64,000 bases of DNA from Romanomermis culicivorax (Eukaryota > Nematoda > Enoplea > Mermithida > Mermithidae), in contig CAWUHX010000045.1 of the NCBI GenBank assembly GCA_963922205.1, forward strand, positions 310,001 through 374,000, given 5' to 3'. Position numbers and translations under genes: made by a program. Within the stretch, counting starts at the first letter, position 1. The number at the start of each line of letters is the position of its first letter. Positions 59,728 to 64,000 of this stretch are shown piece by piece. The notes beneath the pieces were generated by a model. That model was not told the origin of the DNA. It worked only from the letters and a program-made list of their open reading frames with translations, and made no database searches.

Positions 59728-61796
59728 GGTATTACTGCGTCTGGTTCACACCCACCCTATAGCGTTAGCAATGTAAAAGGTACCTACAGTAAACGTAGTA
59801 GCATGTTGACGTCATACAATAAACGCAAACACTTGCGCATCGCGTTGTTTGCGCGCGAAATTCAAACTGGCTATTCGGTTACGCATTGCGATTTCGGACG
59901 CGATGAGGAAAATTTAGTCAACCTTTGACCAGAGTGACCTGAACACTAACTTTACGAGTATAATGCTTGCGTTATATTTTAAAGAATAAAGAACAAAGTA
60001 AATACTATGTGTGCTGTGCTAAATCGAGTTTGGGACAAGTGATCATGCGAATGACCAGTGGTCAACCGAGTGACCAATGGTCACTCAAATCAACGAACAT
60101 TTTTTTTTATGGAAACTTAGCCCATCAACTGGCAATTTGAATGTTATCTAATATTCACTCAAGATTGGTGCCTAGGGGTCATCCGAGTGACCAGACCACC
60201 TGACTGACCACTGGTCAATCAACTCGACACACCTTTTCTTTGGTGGAGAATTGGCCTATAACTTCCGTTTTGTGGCTAGTGATCATCCAAGTGACCACAC
60301 CTGGTGAGTGGCCAGTGGTCACTCAAATCAAAAGACGTTTTTTCTTATGGATAGCATTACAAACACACAGACTAATTTTGAATAAAAGCAGACTGCGGGT
60401 CATATGAGTGACCACTCCATCAGGTCAACCGTTTACTCCGTCTCATTTTGAAGTTTATTGGTTTAAAATTGGTTACTGTAAATATAAAAGGTCTCTTGAG
60501 TTTTTGATGGTGTTCAAACGAATAAGTGTGTAGACCTAAAAATTAAACCATTGTAGCTCATTAACTGTAGAAACTTCACAGTTCTAGTTTATTGTTGACT
60601 TTTTCTGCTGTTTTTGCTTTTGTTTGCTGTCTATATCATCAAAATTCACTGAAAAATGATAGAAAATAAAATTTTAGCCAAAGCTGATTATTCCAGGACT
60701 TTGAAACAATTTAGCGGATTTTTAAACTAACTACAATTCAGCAGTAACATTTTTCAAATCAAAATAATAATTGGTAATTTTTACTAAAGATATATTATTC
60801 ACTAGCCATAGAATCAGATCTATTCCTTTAGCAGATTCATACTGTCATCAAAATGACCTTCACTAGGCTTTACAACAGATATTTTGATCTAATATTTTCA
60901 AAAAACTAAACAAAGATGCTAAAACCCAGGACCAAGTCCTGGCGTTCGTCTTACACAGCGTCTAATAGATGATCTTCACTGACACATGATCCTTGCTTGT
61001 CGGTACAGTGTCTTTGCGGTCCACAGAAGATCCGAACATGGTCAGGTGCAATGCAAGATCCTTGCTAGATCGGAGGTCACTAAAATTGGACTGTTGTATG
61101 ATCCATGCAATGTCTTCGTAACTATGCAAGATCATGTGCAAGATCTGCATTAATTTCGTTATGAAGATCTAGCAAGGATCTTATACAAGTTCTTTTGCCT
61201 TACATTACATCAGAATAATTATATGACATGGATCTTATGCGGATCACTAGCCACAAAACGGAAGTTATAGGCTAATTCTCCACCAAAGAAAAGGTGTGCC
61301 GAGTTGATTGACCAGTGGTCAGTCAGCTGATCTGGTCACTCGGATGACCTCTGGGCACCAATCTTGAGTGAATATTAGATAACATTCAAATTGCCAGTTA
61401 ATGGGCTGATTTTCCATCGAAAAAATGTTCGTTGATTTGAGTGACCATTGGTCAATCGGTTGACCACTGATCATTCGCAGGATCACTGGTCCCAAGCTCG
61501 ATTAAACACAGCACAAGATAGTATTTATTGTTCTTTATTCTTTAAAATATAACGCAAGCATTATACTCGTAAAGTTAGTGTTCAGGTCACTCTGGTCAAA
61601 GGTTGACTAAATTTTCCTCATCGCGTCCGAAATCGCAATGCGTAACCGAATAGCCAGTTTGAATTTCGCGCGCAAACAAAGCGATGCGCAAGTGTTTGCG
61701 TTTATTGTATGACGTCAACATGCTACTACGTTTACTGTAGGTACCTTTTACGTTGCTAACGCTATAGGGTGGGTGTGAACCAGACGCAGTAATACC
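59728..61796. mobile_element. DNA element with ~560-bp terminal inverted repeats
   Basis: Left arm 59728-60300 and right arm 61235-61796 are inverted copies with scattered differences, starting GGTATTACTGCGTCTGG. Each arm has a unique outer 200 bp followed by a series of TGACCA / TGGTCA words (for example CCGAGTGACCAATGGTCACT). The centre, 60300-61235, has no transposase frame. Its right half repeats GCAAGATC and GATCCTTGC words. The target duplication is uncertain; a TA duplication is possible if the ends are read as TTACTGCG. It interrupts the hAT-like repeat whose parts lie at 59640-59727 and 61797-62340. Confidence 0.75.
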
Positions 61797-62460
61797 TATT
61801 TAATGAAGATTCGCATTTTTTCCTTTTGAGAAAGATCAATACGTCAAGTCTCTAAGCTTTCTGATGCAATTATTTCTTTTCTAACGTAAAATCAATTCAA
61901 ATGCTTCATGGAAATATCTTCCGGAAATTTATACTTTGCTTACTCATATATTTTCGACCAAGTATGAGAGTATACAAATAAATTATATACTGGTTTTAAA
62001 ATTTTTCAAGTAAAATTCTAGAAATTACGACTTTTGAACACAAAATTCAAATCTAATTCTTGAAATAAACGTTCGTAAAATTGATTTTCCAGCGTCGCAG
62101 AATATCAATAACCCAAAAAATTTTTCCGGCGCTTAGCGCTGGAAAGATTAACATCCCTTTTGGGTTCTCACTTGTCATCATAGAGGACTTGACCATCGAT
62201 TTCTCATGTAATTCAAAGTCATTATGCTTTTGGATTGTTTGCTTGAAAGTTTGTTCCAATGCTTGTAGATTAAACTTTGAACTCGAAAATTTCAATTTTT
62301 TCCTCAATTTTAATGAATTAACGGGTCTGAAAACACCAGAAGGCTTGAAAAAGCTCAAAAACACGAGCATTTTTAAGCGACTTCGGGAAAATGGGGAAAG
62401 AAATTTCGATCCCTTTCCTCATTTGGGGAAAAGGCCCGGGGGAAAAAAAACAGTGATCAC
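61797..62460 (-). repeat. Reverse copy of the hAT-like repeat body
   Basis: It matches 9500-10060 in reverse, with GC palindrome CCGGCGCTTAGCGCTGG at 62126-62142 and the phrase TTTCCTCATTTGGGG near 62416. It ends near AAAAAACAGTGATCAC, which resembles the other CAGTG / T-run ends. Confidence 0.6.
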
Positions 62461-62874
62461 AACATGAACAACGCGCACGGGATCCTGGTGGATACCGTAC
62501 AGTCACGACTTTCAGCATAGTAAACTGCATGAAGCTAAACCTGCGCACATTGTGTCAGAATGCCACACTAAGTAGCTTATCCATGTCAGTCAAATACGCC
62601 TCAGCAACGCAAGAGAATGTTGGTGCTTATCTTTTCTCGTACAACCCTACTGTAGAGATGTTCGAAAAAGTCCCTATTTGTTTTTACTGTGCCGAGCAGT
62701 GGTTTTTTCATATCTACAAAAGCCACTTGAGTAATGATACGCAATAGCCTCAGTTTTAGGGAACTTTAGGATGATTTACGCTATTTGCTAATTGTAGAGG
62801 AATTATTTGGCGAGGTCGCCTCGACACGTCACGAATGATTTTGATTCTATAGCTTCGGAAAACACATACATAAG
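62461..62874. other. Intergenic, nothing recognised
   Basis: Short non-repetitive stretch between the last repeat and the 3' end of the terminal gene. A 72-codon plus-strand frame at 62529-62747 shows no family resemblance. Confidence 0.4.
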
Positions 62875-62880
62875 TTTATT
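62875..62880 (-). terminator. Poly(A) signal AATAAA
   Basis: AATAAA on the minus strand, 24 bp downstream of the stop of the gene at 62904-63882, the usual position for a short 3' UTR. Confidence 0.6.
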
Positions 62881-62903
62881 GGTATCAATTTAGTGTGTGA
62901 AGA

Positions 62904-63882
<979 letters not shown>

Positions 63883-64000
63883 CTGAAATTTGTTTTCATC
63901 ATACTATAACTATATCAATATTTGTCAGTCCATTATTGATACTCGACGCGTAAAAAATGTGCAAAGTAATGAACAGGCCTATAGGGACACTTTTTTCTCC

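Overview
The window looks like nuclear DNA of an invertebrate animal. It is AT-rich. Its recognisable genes have many short exons with GT-AG introns and encode proteins typical of animals (TMEM129, lysosomal-type acid lipase, GPAT3/4). The space between them is packed with LINE, LTR and DNA-transposon remains. I cannot name the lineage from sequence alone.

Host genes. Five genes are supported, all on the minus strand. They are a complete 6-exon TMEM129 E3 ligase (4351-6545), a complete 8-exon acid lipase (17507-24988), a small two-exon secreted protein of unknown function (29718-31123), a complete 12-exon glycerol-3-phosphate acyltransferase of the GPAT3/4 type (46737-50756), and the last two exons of a helical protein of unknown family whose 5' end lies beyond the window (62904-63882). 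For the three recognised genes I rebuilt the exon chain from splice sites, reading phase and family conservation; each gives one open frame of normal family length. They do not form an operon. Lipase and GPAT3/4 both belong to lipid metabolism, but nothing shows that they are linked.

Mobile DNA. About 1-4.3 kb, 6.5-17.5 kb, 32-46 kb and 51-62.5 kb are mostly transposon-derived. Nine insertions have matching or nearly matching 8-bp target duplications, the signature of hAT-type transposons. They fall into several non-autonomous families: a 200-240 bp element with CATACCTGTA ends and long G runs, 1.1-1.4 kb elements with CAGGGTTTTTTT ends and an internal GC-rich hairpin, a TAGGGT element, and one inside a retrotransposon LTR. 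There is also a PIF/Harbinger-like element with a TAA duplication, a 2.07-kb element with inverted repeats of about 560 bp, and several palindrome-rich MITEs. Two 5'-truncated LINEs of CR1/jockey type are present.

The most unusual object lies inside a decayed Ty3/Gypsy-type LTR retrotransposon (38393-45640), which has lost its reverse transcriptase region. In its protease region sits a 646-bp array of LTR - 42 bp - LTR - 42 bp - LTR (41961-42606), bounded by an AGCA duplication. Each 187-188 bp LTR starts TG, ends CA and carries a cloverleaf tRNA-like unit with A box, B box and, downstream, a TTTT terminator. This resembles a terminal-repeat retrotransposon in miniature whose LTR has captured an RNA polymerase III gene, comparable in principle to the 5S-carrying Cassandra elements of plants.

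Regulation. The lipase start is preceded by three GATAAG sites within 70 bp, one of them a perfect ACTGATAAGA, which fits gut-type GATA control.
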